This document shows, piece after piece, positions 1 through 7,629 of a stretch of DNA of 64,000 bases. Every line of letters begins with the position of its first letter. Positions within the stretch are counted from its first letter, which is position 1. The notes beneath the pieces are model-generated. The model had not been told where the DNA came from, did not search any database, and saw only the letters and a list, made by a program, of their open reading frames with translations. Both the position numbers and the translations under genes were made by a program. The stretch is taken from positions 31,720 to 95,719 of the forward strand of contig NZ_LAQT01000029.1 in assembly GCF_001294205.1 (NCBI RefSeq), read 5' to 3'. Source of the DNA: Amantichitinum ursilacus. Lineage in GTDB: Bacteria; Pseudomonadota; Gammaproteobacteria; Burkholderiales; Chitinibacteraceae.

Positions 1-250
1 CGCGTCTCTGGACTAGATCGACACAAGGCGCTTGCCCACCACGAAAGTCTGTGATTTCATGGCTTCAGGCTTACGCCTTAATGACTAATTAAGTTTTTTC
101 GGGTAATCTACGTTGCAATGCAGCATCAAAGTGGCGCCTTTGTGGCCATGTAAGGCGTAAACTCGCCGCCCGCGAGATGCAGCTTCGCAGATGCGTCACG
201 GTTGACGTTGGTAAAAAACAGCACCGCTTAAACGGTCCGGGGTGACAAAA
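1..250. other. Window start: terminator and leader, no gene called
   Basis: No complete gene is visible here. A short reading frame open from the first base stops at 54 and could be the last codons of an upstream plus-strand gene, but 17 codons are too few to identify. A small hairpin with a T-run follows at 77-99. The remaining bases up to 250 are the leader of the glycosyltransferase gene; I see no clear promoter in them. The SD-like stretch CCGGGGTGA at 237-245 lies directly before the ATG at 251. Confidence 0.5.
77..99 (+). terminator. Intrinsic terminator of an upstream gene
   Basis: CTTAAT (77-82) pairs with ATTAAG (88-93) around a five-base loop and is followed by six T residues. The stem is short and AT-rich, so it may be weak. 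It would separate the gene to the left of the window from the glycan operon. Confidence 0.5.
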
Positions 251-1276
251 ATGGCGTTCTATCCAGTATTTCTGTCCGTTGTTTGCGTAATGCGCAACCA
301 GGCTGACATGCAAGAAAAGCTGATCACCGAGGTGGCGAACGCCATTGCTCCACTCGTCAGCGATTATGAATTGATCATTGTGGACAATGCGTCCACCGAT
401 GACAGCGTCGGTTCGCTTAAGCGGCTGACCAGCGAAAGTGGTCTGCCGAATCTGCAGGTCTATGCCCTGACTAAAGAAGTCGATCTGGCTACTGCCGCAT
501 GGGTTGGCCTGGAAAATGCACTGGGCGATTACGTCGCTGTTATCAACCCGTTGCTCGACGACATCCACTTTTTGCCCAACATGCTGGAGCACGCGGTCAC
601 TGGCGCAGATGTGGTGTTTGCCAATAACGAGCAAAAGCCTGCTGAGAATATGACGTATCGCGCAGCGCATACCGCGTTCAATGGCATCTACAAGTACTTC
701 AACGGCCTGGACCTGGTTAAAGAGGCGCCGCAATACCGGTTGCTCAGCAAGCGCGTGGTTAACTTTATCCTGCAGCATCCGCAGCCGGGTATCAGCTATC
801 GTCATCTGCCTGCCACCGGTGGTTTCGCCAAGGCGCGCCTGAGTTATAGTTCGGCCCCCAAACTGCAACGCCTCAACCATGCCGGCGGCAGCTTCGACCG
901 CGGCATGCGTCTGCTGGTGGCCACCACGCGCGCACCGATGCGCTTTGTCACGGCGCTGTCGCTGTTTGGCGCCTTCGCCAACATCATCTATTCGCTGTAT
1001 GTGGTGGCGATTGGCTTGTTCAAGAGCAATGTGGCGCCGGGTTGGGTCAGCTTGTCGCTGCAACAATCGGGCATGTTCTTTTTGATCTCGCTGGTGCTGC
1101 TGGTGCTGGGTGAATACATCCTCAATATGGTTAGCGTGGCCAACGAAGGTCCGCTGTACCACGTGGGGCAAGAGTTCACCAGCGCCCGCATGACGCGCCG
1201 CGAAAAGCTCAACATTGAAGAAGTGGCGGCCAAACCGGCCACCGCGGGCTTTACCACCACCGGAGCAGCAGTGTGA
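251..1276 (+). CDS. Family 2 glycosyltransferase with two C-terminal membrane helices (DPM1/GtrB-like)
   Basis: Predicted to move a nucleotide sugar onto a membrane carrier, most likely polyprenyl phosphate, at the inner face of the cytoplasmic membrane. The 341-residue protein opens with the GT-A fold strand VFLSVVCVMRN, has the nucleotide-binding segment LIIVDNASTDDS near residue 45, and a degenerate acidic region (NPLLDD) where DxD is expected. Two hydrophobic helices near residues 230-255 and 275-295, as in GtrB and polyprenyl-phosphate glycosyltransferases, anchor the C terminus. The ATG at 251 is chosen because GGGGTGA sits five to six bases upstream; an in-frame GTG lies at 242. First gene of a seven-gene operon; its stop overlaps the next ATG by one base. 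Family call is firm, the donor sugar is unknown. Confidence 0.85.
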   Translation: MAFYPVFLSVVCVMRNQADMQEKLITEVANAIAPLVSDYELIIVDNASTDDSVGSLKRLTSESGLPNLQVYALTKEVDLATAAWVGLENALGDYVAVINPLLDDIHFLPNMLEHAVTGADVVFANNEQKPAENMTYRAAHTAFNGIYKYFNGLDLVKEAPQYRLLSKRVVNFILQHPQPGISYRHLPATGGFAKARLSYSSAPKLQRLNHAGGSFDRGMRLLVATTRAPMRFVTALSLFGAFANIIYSLYVVAIGLFKSNVAPGWVSLSLQQSGMFFLISLVLLVLGEYILNMVSVANEGPLYHVGQEFTSARMTRREKLNIEEVAAKPATAGFTTTGAAV

Positions 1277-2418
1277 TGATGCAGGCCGCCCCGACCGCAA
1301 ACCATCTCAACTACGATGCGTTGATCATAGGCGGTGGCTTTTATGGTTGCGCCATCGCGATCTACCTGGCGCGTCAGCGCGGGCTGAAGAATATCTTGCT
1401 GGTGGAGCGCGAAGGCGCGCTGATGCAACGCGCGTCGTATAACAACCAGGCGCGCGTGCACAACGGTTATCACTATCCGCGCAGCTTTACCACGGCGTAT
1501 CGCAGCCGCATCAACCTGCCGCAGTTTGTGCGCGACTGGCCGTTGGCGGTCAAAAAGGATTTCACCAAGCTGTACCCGATTGCGCGGCGCAATTCCAAAG
1601 TCACGGCCAAGCAATTCGAGCGCTTCTGTCATGAAATCGGCGCCAGCCTGGAGCCCGCCGATGCCTCGCTCAAGCAGTTGTTTGAGCCGCGGTTGATTGA
1701 AGAAGTGTTCCTGGCCGAAGAGTACGCGTTTGACAGCACCACCATCGCCAAATGGGCGGCCGAAGAACTGGCCGATTGCGATATCCAGGTGCTGTTCGAT
1801 ACCTTTGCCAGCGGCATGGTGTCGGTGCCGAATGACCGCGTGATGGTCACGCTGGACGGTCCCAACGAAACCCAGCAAGCCATCACCGCGCGCTATGTTT
1901 TCAACTGCACCTATAGCGGCCTGAACCAGATTGGCGGCGAATACCCCGGCACCGTCACGCGCCTCAAGCACGAAGTGGCCGAGATGGCGTTGATGCGCAC
2001 GCCGCCGCAATTAACCGATCTGGGCATTACCGTCATGGACGGCCCGTTCTTTTCGATGATGCCGTTTCCGGCGCGCGGCCTGCACACGCTGTCGCACGTG
2101 CGGTATACGCCGCATCTGAACTGGCCCGACGCCAAAGGCACCAATCCGTACGACCGGCTGGACCAATATCCGCGCGAAACCCGCGTTGAGCGCATGGTGC
2201 GTGACGTGGAGCGCTATATGCCCGCCGTGGCCGATGCCGAATACGTGGATTCGCTGTTCGAAATCAAGACCGTGCTGGTCAAGAACGAAGGCGACGACGG
2301 CCGCCCCATCCTGTTTGAAAAGCACGCCAGCTTCCCCAGTTGCTATTCGGTGCTGGGCGGCAAGCTCGATAACATTTTTGACGTGCTGGAGAAGCTTGAT
2401 GCCGAAGCCTTCCAATAA
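1276..2418 (+). CDS. FAD-dependent oxidoreductase (DAO fold) of a glycan cluster
   Basis: A 380-residue flavoprotein of the DAO superfamily. The N-terminal Rossmann motif IIGGGFYGCAIAIYLA followed by LLVERE (residues ~15-45) binds the ADP part of FAD. The stretch QARVHNGYHYPRS resembles a segment I associate with DAO-type enzymes of O-antigen and capsule clusters. Its substrate cannot be read from sequence; oxidation or isomerisation of a sugar is inferred only from its place between glycosyltransferase genes. The start ATG at 1276 overlaps the previous stop (TGATG), and its 3' end overlaps the next gene by 20 bases, so translational coupling is likely. Confidence 0.8.
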   Translation: MMQAAPTANHLNYDALIIGGGFYGCAIAIYLARQRGLKNILLVEREGALMQRASYNNQARVHNGYHYPRSFTTAYRSRINLPQFVRDWPLAVKKDFTKLYPIARRNSKVTAKQFERFCHEIGASLEPADASLKQLFEPRLIEEVFLAEEYAFDSTTIAKWAAEELADCDIQVLFDTFASGMVSVPNDRVMVTLDGPNETQQAITARYVFNCTYSGLNQIGGEYPGTVTRLKHEVAEMALMRTPPQLTDLGITVMDGPFFSMMPFPARGLHTLSHVRYTPHLNWPDAKGTNPYDRLDQYPRETRVERMVRDVERYMPAVADAEYVDSLFEIKTVLVKNEGDDGRPILFEKHASFPSCYSVLGGKLDNIFDVLEKLDAEAFQ

Positions 2419-4018
2419 CGTCGATCCCAAAGCGTGGCTGTTTGCGCTGTTTGTGCTCAGCGTGTTGCTGGCCGCGTTTCTGATCCTGCGCGGCACCGGC
2501 AACGTCGAAGATCCGTTTTTGCAAGGCGAGTACTTTGCCTCGTCGGCCAGTTTGCTGACCACCACCCCGGGTGGCTTTGAACCGCTGACCATCCACGGCG
2601 CGCTGGATTATCTGCCCGCCATGGTCACGCGCGCCATCTGGGGCCCGACCGATTATTTTGTTCCCACGCTGATGCTGTACAAGCTGCTGCGCTTGCTGGC
2701 CGGGGCGCTGCTGTTTGTGGTGGCCTATCAGGCCTCGCGCGGCAAGCCGCATCAGGCGCTGTTGGTGTTTGGCGTGGGCGTAATGGCCACCCAGTTGGTT
2801 AATTATCGCGATCTGATGTGGCTGGCTTCGCTGTATGTATGGCTGCTGCTGACCGGCCGCAGCTTTAAACCGGCGGCGCAAACCGCGCTGTTGGTGCTGT
2901 TTGGCGCGTTGGTCGGGCTGGGTATGTTCTGGTCTTATGATCGCGGCCTGACCACCATCGTGGCGCTGGGCGGCTCCACGCTGTGGATGGCGGTGCGCGA
3001 CAAGCGTTTTGTGATTTCGCTGGTGGTGTTTGTGGGCGTGGTGGCCTTGTTGGGCGCCTTGTTTGAAACCTGCTCGCTCAGTAATTACGCCGCCAATATC
3101 AAAGTGCTGATGGATACCTCGGCGCAGTGGAGCTACGGACTGCAACGCTGGCCCGTCATCCTGACCATCCTGACCTCGCTGGTGAACATCACCGCGCTGA
3201 CAGCGCTGATCTACACCGCGCGCCATTCGCTGCGCTTTGCGCAACGGCCGCATGCCGGCCCGCAAGTGCTGGGCTTTGTGCTGGCGTCGCTAATGATGTT
3301 CAAGATCGGTATCAACCGCGCCGATGTGGACCATATCTACTGGAGCATGTGGATTCCGGCGCTGATCGCGCTGACCATTTACGGCCGCGATTTTGCCTTT
3401 CCGCGTTATCTGCGCATTGCCGCCGTGGTGCTGGTGGTGTTGGCGCTGCCGTGCGCGGCCAAGTTTCATCATCCGGCGTTTGTATTGGTGACCGGGCTGC
3501 TGGCGCTGGCCATCTCGACCAACAAGCCGACGTTTACGCCGGTGCGCTGGGCCTTTGTGGTACTGATTATCGGCACGCTGGGGCTGACCTTGCTGACCGC
3601 CGCGCACAACTATCGCGCGGGCCAGTACGCCTGGATTGAAAAACCCAATGCCTGGGGCGACAACGCCGCGGCCTCGCCCGAAGGCGTGCGCTGGGCTGCC
3701 GAGCAAGTGCTGGCCAGCCAGTCGGGCTGCCTGCTTGATCTATCCAATAACGGCGTGATCAACGGCCTGACCCGCTTGCCCAGCTGCACCCGCTTTACCT
3801 ATCTGGTGTACGCCGGCCCGGCCAATGAAAACGAACTGATCGACGCCGTGCGCAGCAGCGCGCCCAAGGCGGTGGTGTACTCCACCACCGAACCGTCTTA
3901 CACCGTGGATGGCCGCAGCATGCGCGAACGCTTTCCGCAGCTGGATGCTTATCTGGTTTCGCAATATCCCGACGAGAAGTGCAACAAGGGTTATTGCATC
4001 CGTTATCAAAGGGGTTGA
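2399..4018 (+). CDS. Polytopic membrane protein, putative GT-C type glycosyltransferase
   Basis: The 539-residue product has about ten to twelve hydrophobic helices and a soluble C-terminal segment of roughly 90 residues with several cysteines, probably periplasmic. After the first helix comes DPFLQGEYFAS and, some 20 residues later, IHGALDYLP; an acidic GE motif followed by HG in the first periplasmic loop resembles putative GT-C enzymes that use polyprenyl-linked sugars, but I do not recognise a specific family. The ATG at 2399 has GGAG seven bases upstream and lies inside the end of the preceding gene. In context it is the best candidate for the enzyme that transfers the lipid-linked sugar to its acceptor outside the membrane. 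A flippase or polymerase role is not excluded. Confidence 0.6.
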   Translation: MPKPSNNVDPKAWLFALFVLSVLLAAFLILRGTGNVEDPFLQGEYFASSASLLTTTPGGFEPLTIHGALDYLPAMVTRAIWGPTDYFVPTLMLYKLLRLLAGALLFVVAYQASRGKPHQALLVFGVGVMATQLVNYRDLMWLASLYVWLLLTGRSFKPAAQTALLVLFGALVGLGMFWSYDRGLTTIVALGGSTLWMAVRDKRFVISLVVFVGVVALLGALFETCSLSNYAANIKVLMDTSAQWSYGLQRWPVILTILTSLVNITALTALIYTARHSLRFAQRPHAGPQVLGFVLASLMMFKIGINRADVDHIYWSMWIPALIALTIYGRDFAFPRYLRIAAVVLVVLALPCAAKFHHPAFVLVTGLLALAISTNKPTFTPVRWAFVVLIIGTLGLTLLTAAHNYRAGQYAWIEKPNAWGDNAAASPEGVRWAAEQVLASQSGCLLDLSNNGVINGLTRLPSCTRFTYLVYAGPANENELIDAVRSSAPKAVVYSTTEPSYTVDGRSMRERFPQLDAYLVSQYPDEKCNKGYCIRYQRG

Positions 4019-4019
4019 A

Positions 4020-4823
4020 ATGGACGAACGCAATCAGAACGCCGCATTGATCGGCAGCAGTGGTTTTGTGGGCCAGACGCTAAGCAAGCAAACGCACTTT
4101 AGCCACCACTACCGCTCCACCAACATCGGCAATATCGATGGCGGCAGCTTTGACACCGTGGTGTGCTCGGCCGCGCCGGCGCAAAAATGGATCGCCAACC
4201 GCGAACCTGCCGCCGATCGTAAAAACATCGATGGTCTGATCGCGCATCTTTCCACCATCCAGTGCAAAACCTTCATCCTGATCAGCACGGTGGACGTGTT
4301 CAAGACCCCGGTGGGCATTGATGAAGACACGCCGGTGGACGAAAACGATCTGCACGCCTACGGCCTGAATCGCCGCTATCTGGAGAAATTTGTCGAAAGC
4401 CATTTCGACAATTATCTGATCGTGCGCCTGCCCGGCCTGGTGGGCCCCGGCCTGCGCAAGAACGTCATTTTCGACTTTCTGAACGACAACAATCTGCACG
4501 CCATCGATAGCCGTGGCTCGTTCTGCTTCTACCCGATGATCAACCTCTGGTACGACATCCAGACCGCGCTGAAAGCAGGCCTGAAACTGGTGCATCTGAC
4601 CGCTGCGCCGGTCACCGTGGGTGATGTGTCGCTGGAAGGCTTTGGCAAACCGTTCGAGCAAAACCTCGGCAACGCCGCCGCCAGCTACGATATGCAAACC
4701 CGTTACGCCGACGTATTCGGCGGCACCGGCCGCTATCAATACAGCCGTCGTGAATCGATCCAGGCCGTGCGCGCTTATGCGCAATCCGAGCCGGTGACCA
4801 TCAAAGCCGAGGCTGCAGCATGA
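4020..4823 (+). CDS. NAD(P)-dependent epimerase/dehydratase-like (extended SDR)
   Basis: A 267-residue Rossmann protein with the cofactor motif IGSSGFVG at residues 11-18 and the strand LISTVDVF that usually carries the catalytic Ser/Thr. The usual YxxxK reads YGLNR here, so the active-site Lys is replaced by Arg; this may alter or abolish standard SDR catalysis. It is shorter than most sugar epimerases (about 310-340 residues), mainly in the C-terminal substrate domain. SD AAGGGG lies five bases before the ATG, which begins two bases after the previous stop; its own stop overlaps the next start (ATGA). Likely tailors the nucleotide sugar used by this operon; the exact reaction is unknown. 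Confidence 0.75.
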   Translation: MDERNQNAALIGSSGFVGQTLSKQTHFSHHYRSTNIGNIDGGSFDTVVCSAAPAQKWIANREPAADRKNIDGLIAHLSTIQCKTFILISTVDVFKTPVGIDEDTPVDENDLHAYGLNRRYLEKFVESHFDNYLIVRLPGLVGPGLRKNVIFDFLNDNNLHAIDSRGSFCFYPMINLWYDIQTALKAGLKLVHLTAAPVTVGDVSLEGFGKPFEQNLGNAAASYDMQTRYADVFGGTGRYQYSRRESIQAVRAYAQSEPVTIKAEAAA

Positions 4824-5647
4824 GGCTGGCTATTTCGAATATCGCGTGGGACGTCAACGAAGACAACGACCTGGCCAGCCTGCTGCAACGCTATCAGGTG
4901 GATGCCATCGATTTTGCGCCGGGCAAATATTTTCCCAAGCCCGCCGAAGCCACCGACGCCGAAATCCGCAAGGTCAAAGCCTGGTGGGCGGAGCGCGGTA
5001 TCGAAATGACCGGCATGCAGTCGCTGCTGTTTGGCACCACCGGGCTGAACGTGTTTGGCGACGCGGCGTCGCAAGACGCGATGCTGGCGCACTTGCGCGG
5101 CGTCTGTCATATCGGCGGCGTCTCCGGCGCCACCCGCCTGGTGTTTGGCTCGCCCAAAAACCGCGATCGCAGCGGTCTGAGCGACGAAGAAACCCGCAGC
5201 CGCGCAGTCGAGTTCTTTAATCGTCTGGGCGATATCGCCGCCAGCGAAGGCGTGTTGATCTGCCTGGAACCGAACCCGCCGCTGTATGGCGCCAACTTTA
5301 TGACCACCAGCGACGAAACCGCCGCGGTGGTGCGCGCCGTTAACCACGCGGCCGTCAAAATGCAGCTGGATACCGGCGCCGTCACGCTTAATCAAGAAAA
5401 CGTGGCCGATGTGGTCAGCCGCCATATCGACGTGATCGGGCATATCCATGCCAGCGAGCCCAGCCTGGTGCCGCTGGGCGACGGCGGTACGCAGCATGAC
5501 GCGGTGTACGCCGCACTCAAGACCGTGCGCCCCGATGCGCTGGTCAGTATCGAAATGGTGGCCACGCAAAACGAGCCACATCTGACCGCGATTGAGCGCG
5601 CCCTGGGCGTGGCCGACCGCAGCTATCGCCCGGGGAGGGCAGCGTAA
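4820..5647 (+). CDS. Sugar phosphate isomerase/epimerase-like TIM-barrel protein
   Basis: A 275-residue protein of the xylose-isomerase-like (AP endonuclease family 2) TIM-barrel group. Visible landmarks are LEPNPP (metal-ligand Glu), KMQLDTGAV, VIGHIHASEP (His) and VSIEMVA (Glu) at the ends of the barrel strands, spaced as in this family's divalent-metal site. It overlaps the preceding gene by four bases and abuts the next. Members isomerise or epimerise sugars or polyols; here it probably helps make the unusual sugar of the cluster. Specific substrate unknown. Confidence 0.75.
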   Translation: MRLAISNIAWDVNEDNDLASLLQRYQVDAIDFAPGKYFPKPAEATDAEIRKVKAWWAERGIEMTGMQSLLFGTTGLNVFGDAASQDAMLAHLRGVCHIGGVSGATRLVFGSPKNRDRSGLSDEETRSRAVEFFNRLGDIAASEGVLICLEPNPPLYGANFMTTSDETAAVVRAVNHAAVKMQLDTGAVTLNQENVADVVSRHIDVIGHIHASEPSLVPLGDGGTQHDAVYAALKTVRPDALVSIEMVATQNEPHLTAIERALGVADRSYRPGRAA

Positions 5648-6004
5648 ATGAAATGGTTGATTCTGATTCTGGGCATTCTGACCAACGCTTCGGCCAGCGT
5701 GCTGATCAAGATGGCCATGCTGCCGCCGCGCGCGTTTCCATCGCCATCCAACCCGCAGGCCGCGCTGAGCAACTGGCCGTTCTGGCTGGGCCTGGGCCTG
5801 TATGGCACCGCCTTCTTGCTGTACGCCGCCGCGCTGGCGCGCCTGCCGCTGAATATTGCGCACCCGGTGCTGACCTCGGGCGCCGTGGCCGCCGTCGCCG
5901 TGCTGTCGGTGCTGGTGTTTCGCGAACAGTTTTACTGGACCACGATCACCGGCGTTGTGCTGGTGATCGCGGGTGTCGGCTTTATCACGGCCGGTGTGGC
6001 CTGA
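5648..6004 (+). CDS. Small four-helix membrane protein, SMR/EamA type (ArnE/GtrA-like flippase candidate)
   Basis: At 118 residues with four predicted transmembrane helices (about 1-20, 45-65, 70-92, 97-116) it has the size and layout of small multidrug resistance and ArnE/ArnF-type proteins. The first helix contains NASASVLIKMAM, a typical start of this fold, and helix four ends VIAGVGFITAGVA. The ATG follows the previous stop with no gap and has GGGGAGGG upstream. Between two glycosyltransferase genes, flipping of a polyprenyl-phosphate sugar is a better guess than drug export, by analogy with ArnEF and GtrA; no substrate evidence exists in the sequence. Confidence 0.75.
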   Translation: MKWLILILGILTNASASVLIKMAMLPPRAFPSPSNPQAALSNWPFWLGLGLYGTAFLLYAAALARLPLNIAHPVLTSGAVAAVAVLSVLVFREQFYWTTITGVVLVIAGVGFITAGVA

Positions 6005-6025
6005 CGCTAAAGAGAGAAAACCACC

Positions 6026-6841
6026 ATGACCACCGCCATCGCCACAACGCCGCTTGCCGCCAGCAAAAACTGGCAAGTGCCAGCCTACAAGACGCAATTC
6101 TGGCTGGAACGCCAACACAAATACTGCATCGTGATCCCCGTGATCAACGAAGGGCAACGCATCATCAGCCTGCTGACCCGCATGTCGCAGCTCAAGCTGG
6201 AGCAGCAAGCCGACGTCATCATCGTTGACGGGGGCAGCACCGACGGCTCGATGGAACACACGCGCCTGCAAACGCTGGGCGTGCGCGGCCTGATCCTGAA
6301 AACCGCCAGCGGCAAACTCAGCTCGCAACTGCGTTGCGCCTATGCCTTTGTGCTGGAACAAGGCTACGAAGGCGTCGTCACCATCGACGGCAACGACAAA
6401 GACGACCCCGAAGCCATCCCGCGCTTTATCAAGGCGCTGGATGAGGGCATCGACTTTGTGCAGGCGTCGCGTTTTCTGAACGGCGGCGTGGCAGAAAACA
6501 CGCCCGCATCCCGTGACTTTGCCATCCGCTTTATCCACGCCCCGGCGCTGAGCATCGCCTCCGGCTTTCACTGGACCGACACCACGCAAGGCTTTCGCGC
6601 CTACAGCCGCAAAATGATGGTGGATGACCGCATCGCCATGTTCCGCGACATCTTCACCACCTACGAACTGCTGGCCTATTTGTCGTACCGCGCCCCCAAG
6701 CTGGGCTACAAATGCGTGGAACTGCCCACCATCCGCCGCTATCCCAAAGGCGAAGTGCCCACCAAGATCAGCAGCGTGCGCGGCAACCTCAGCGTGCTGG
6801 GCGTGCTGTTCAGCGCCTGCCTGGGCCGCTATAACCCATAA
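6026..6841 (+). CDS. Family 2 glycosyltransferase, soluble
   Basis: A 271-residue GT-A glycosyltransferase with no clear membrane helix. CIVIPVINEGQR begins the nucleotide-binding fold near residue 33, IIVDGGSTDGS is the second strand, and VVTIDGNDKDDPE holds the acidic DxD-type metal site. TDTTQGFRAYS and the later acidic and basic stretches resemble dolichyl/polyprenyl-phosphate sugar synthases. It starts 21 bases after the previous gene with AAAGAGAG as SD, and a strong intrinsic terminator follows, so it ends the operon. Two GT2 enzymes in one unit suggest either a disaccharide or successive use of a lipid carrier. Confidence 0.85.
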   Translation: MTTAIATTPLAASKNWQVPAYKTQFWLERQHKYCIVIPVINEGQRIISLLTRMSQLKLEQQADVIIVDGGSTDGSMEHTRLQTLGVRGLILKTASGKLSSQLRCAYAFVLEQGYEGVVTIDGNDKDDPEAIPRFIKALDEGIDFVQASRFLNGGVAENTPASRDFAIRFIHAPALSIASGFHWTDTTQGFRAYSRKMMVDDRIAMFRDIFTTYELLAYLSYRAPKLGYKCVELPTIRRYPKGEVPTKISSVRGNLSVLGVLFSACLGRYNP

Positions 6842-6896
6842 GCCGATGACGCGATGAATCTTGCGTAGCCGATCCAGCCGATTGCTGCCGCAAACA

Positions 6897-6933
6897 AAAA
6901 GGCCTCGAAGGCTTGATTGCTTCGAGGCCTTTT
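6897..6933 (+). terminator. Strong intrinsic terminator of the glycan operon
   Basis: AAAAGGCCTCGAA (6897-6909) pairs perfectly with TTCGAGGCCTTTT (6921-6933) around an 11-base loop. The A-rich and T-rich flanks make it able to act in both directions, which fits the convergent DUF4276 gene on the other strand. Confidence 0.9.
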
Positions 6934-6951
6934 CTATGGGGGCGGCACCAC

Positions 6952-7629
6952 CTATGCCGCGACAGGGTCAGCAAGCGCTTCGATGCGGCTTAGCCAGGCA
7001 TCAAAACGACGGCATTCGGCGCGGATCCTGTCTAACCCGGCTTCACGGGCTGCCAGCACGCCATGCAAAGGCTTGTCGTAGGACGGGAACAACGCCTGGA
7101 TGCGTTTGGCGGGCGCGGTGTGGGGACTGTCGTTAATCCATTCAGGTGTCGAAAACTGTGCGCGAATGCGTTGGAACGGCGCGGCAAGCCTGGTATCGCC
7201 TGTCCCTTGGGCCAGGGCCACAGGATCACTGAATAGCAGACCTTCAAATTCATACATCTGCAGATAAGGAATAAAGCGGCGCATCGCGTTTTCTCCCAGC
7301 TCAAGGGTTAGCGCTGCTTGCATGGCATTCAACACGCAATCCGCTTTGTCATCCGGCGAGCCTGACTGTTGTGCCTGTGCTTTACCGGGAAACGCGTTGG
7401 GCAAGCCATAAAAATCAAAAAAGGTCGTGCACCATGCATCGCCAGCCGCCAGCAGGTTTCTGGCGTCCGTGACAATGCGCTCGATTTTTACGTTGCCACC
7501 CTGATGGCCAGGTTTGCCGACCAGGCGTGGACAAAGGTAGATCTGGCGCTCATACAACGTCGGCGCCACGACTTCCTTGATAAAACTTTCTTCGGTCTGG
7601 CCCTCGCAGATCACATAAAGCCGGATCAT
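6952..7629 (-). CDS. DUF4276 family protein, TOPRIM-like partner of an ATPase
   Basis: A 225-residue protein. MIRLYVICEGQTEE at the start carries the EGxTE motif of DUF4276/RloB-type proteins, FFDFYGLP follows near residue 82, and the YEFEGLLFSDP motif (near 134) is the family hallmark. These acidic motifs resemble a TOPRIM-like metal site, so a nuclease or nucleic-acid-linked role is likely but not proven. The ATG at 7629 overlaps the stop of the upstream ATPase by four bases (ATGA); a start 30 bases further up would lie inside that gene. The pair is organised like other ATPase/TOPRIM defence modules, where this protein would be the effector. Confidence 0.75.
   Translation of the reverse strand: MIRLYVICEGQTEESFIKEVVAPTLYERQIYLCPRLVGKPGHQGGNVKIERIVTDARNLLAAGDAWCTTFFDFYGLPNAFPGKAQAQQSGSPDDKADCVLNAMQAALTLELGENAMRRFIPYLQMYEFEGLLFSDPVALAQGTGDTRLAAPFQRIRAQFSTPEWINDSPHTAPAKRIQALFPSYDKPLHGVLAAREAGLDRIRAECRRFDAWLSRIEALADPVAA

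Noticed and set aside
4775..6589. A 604-codon minus-strand frame across the isomerase, SMR-like and GT2 genes
   Set aside because: It spans three well-supported genes of the opposite strand and has the composition of an antisense shadow.
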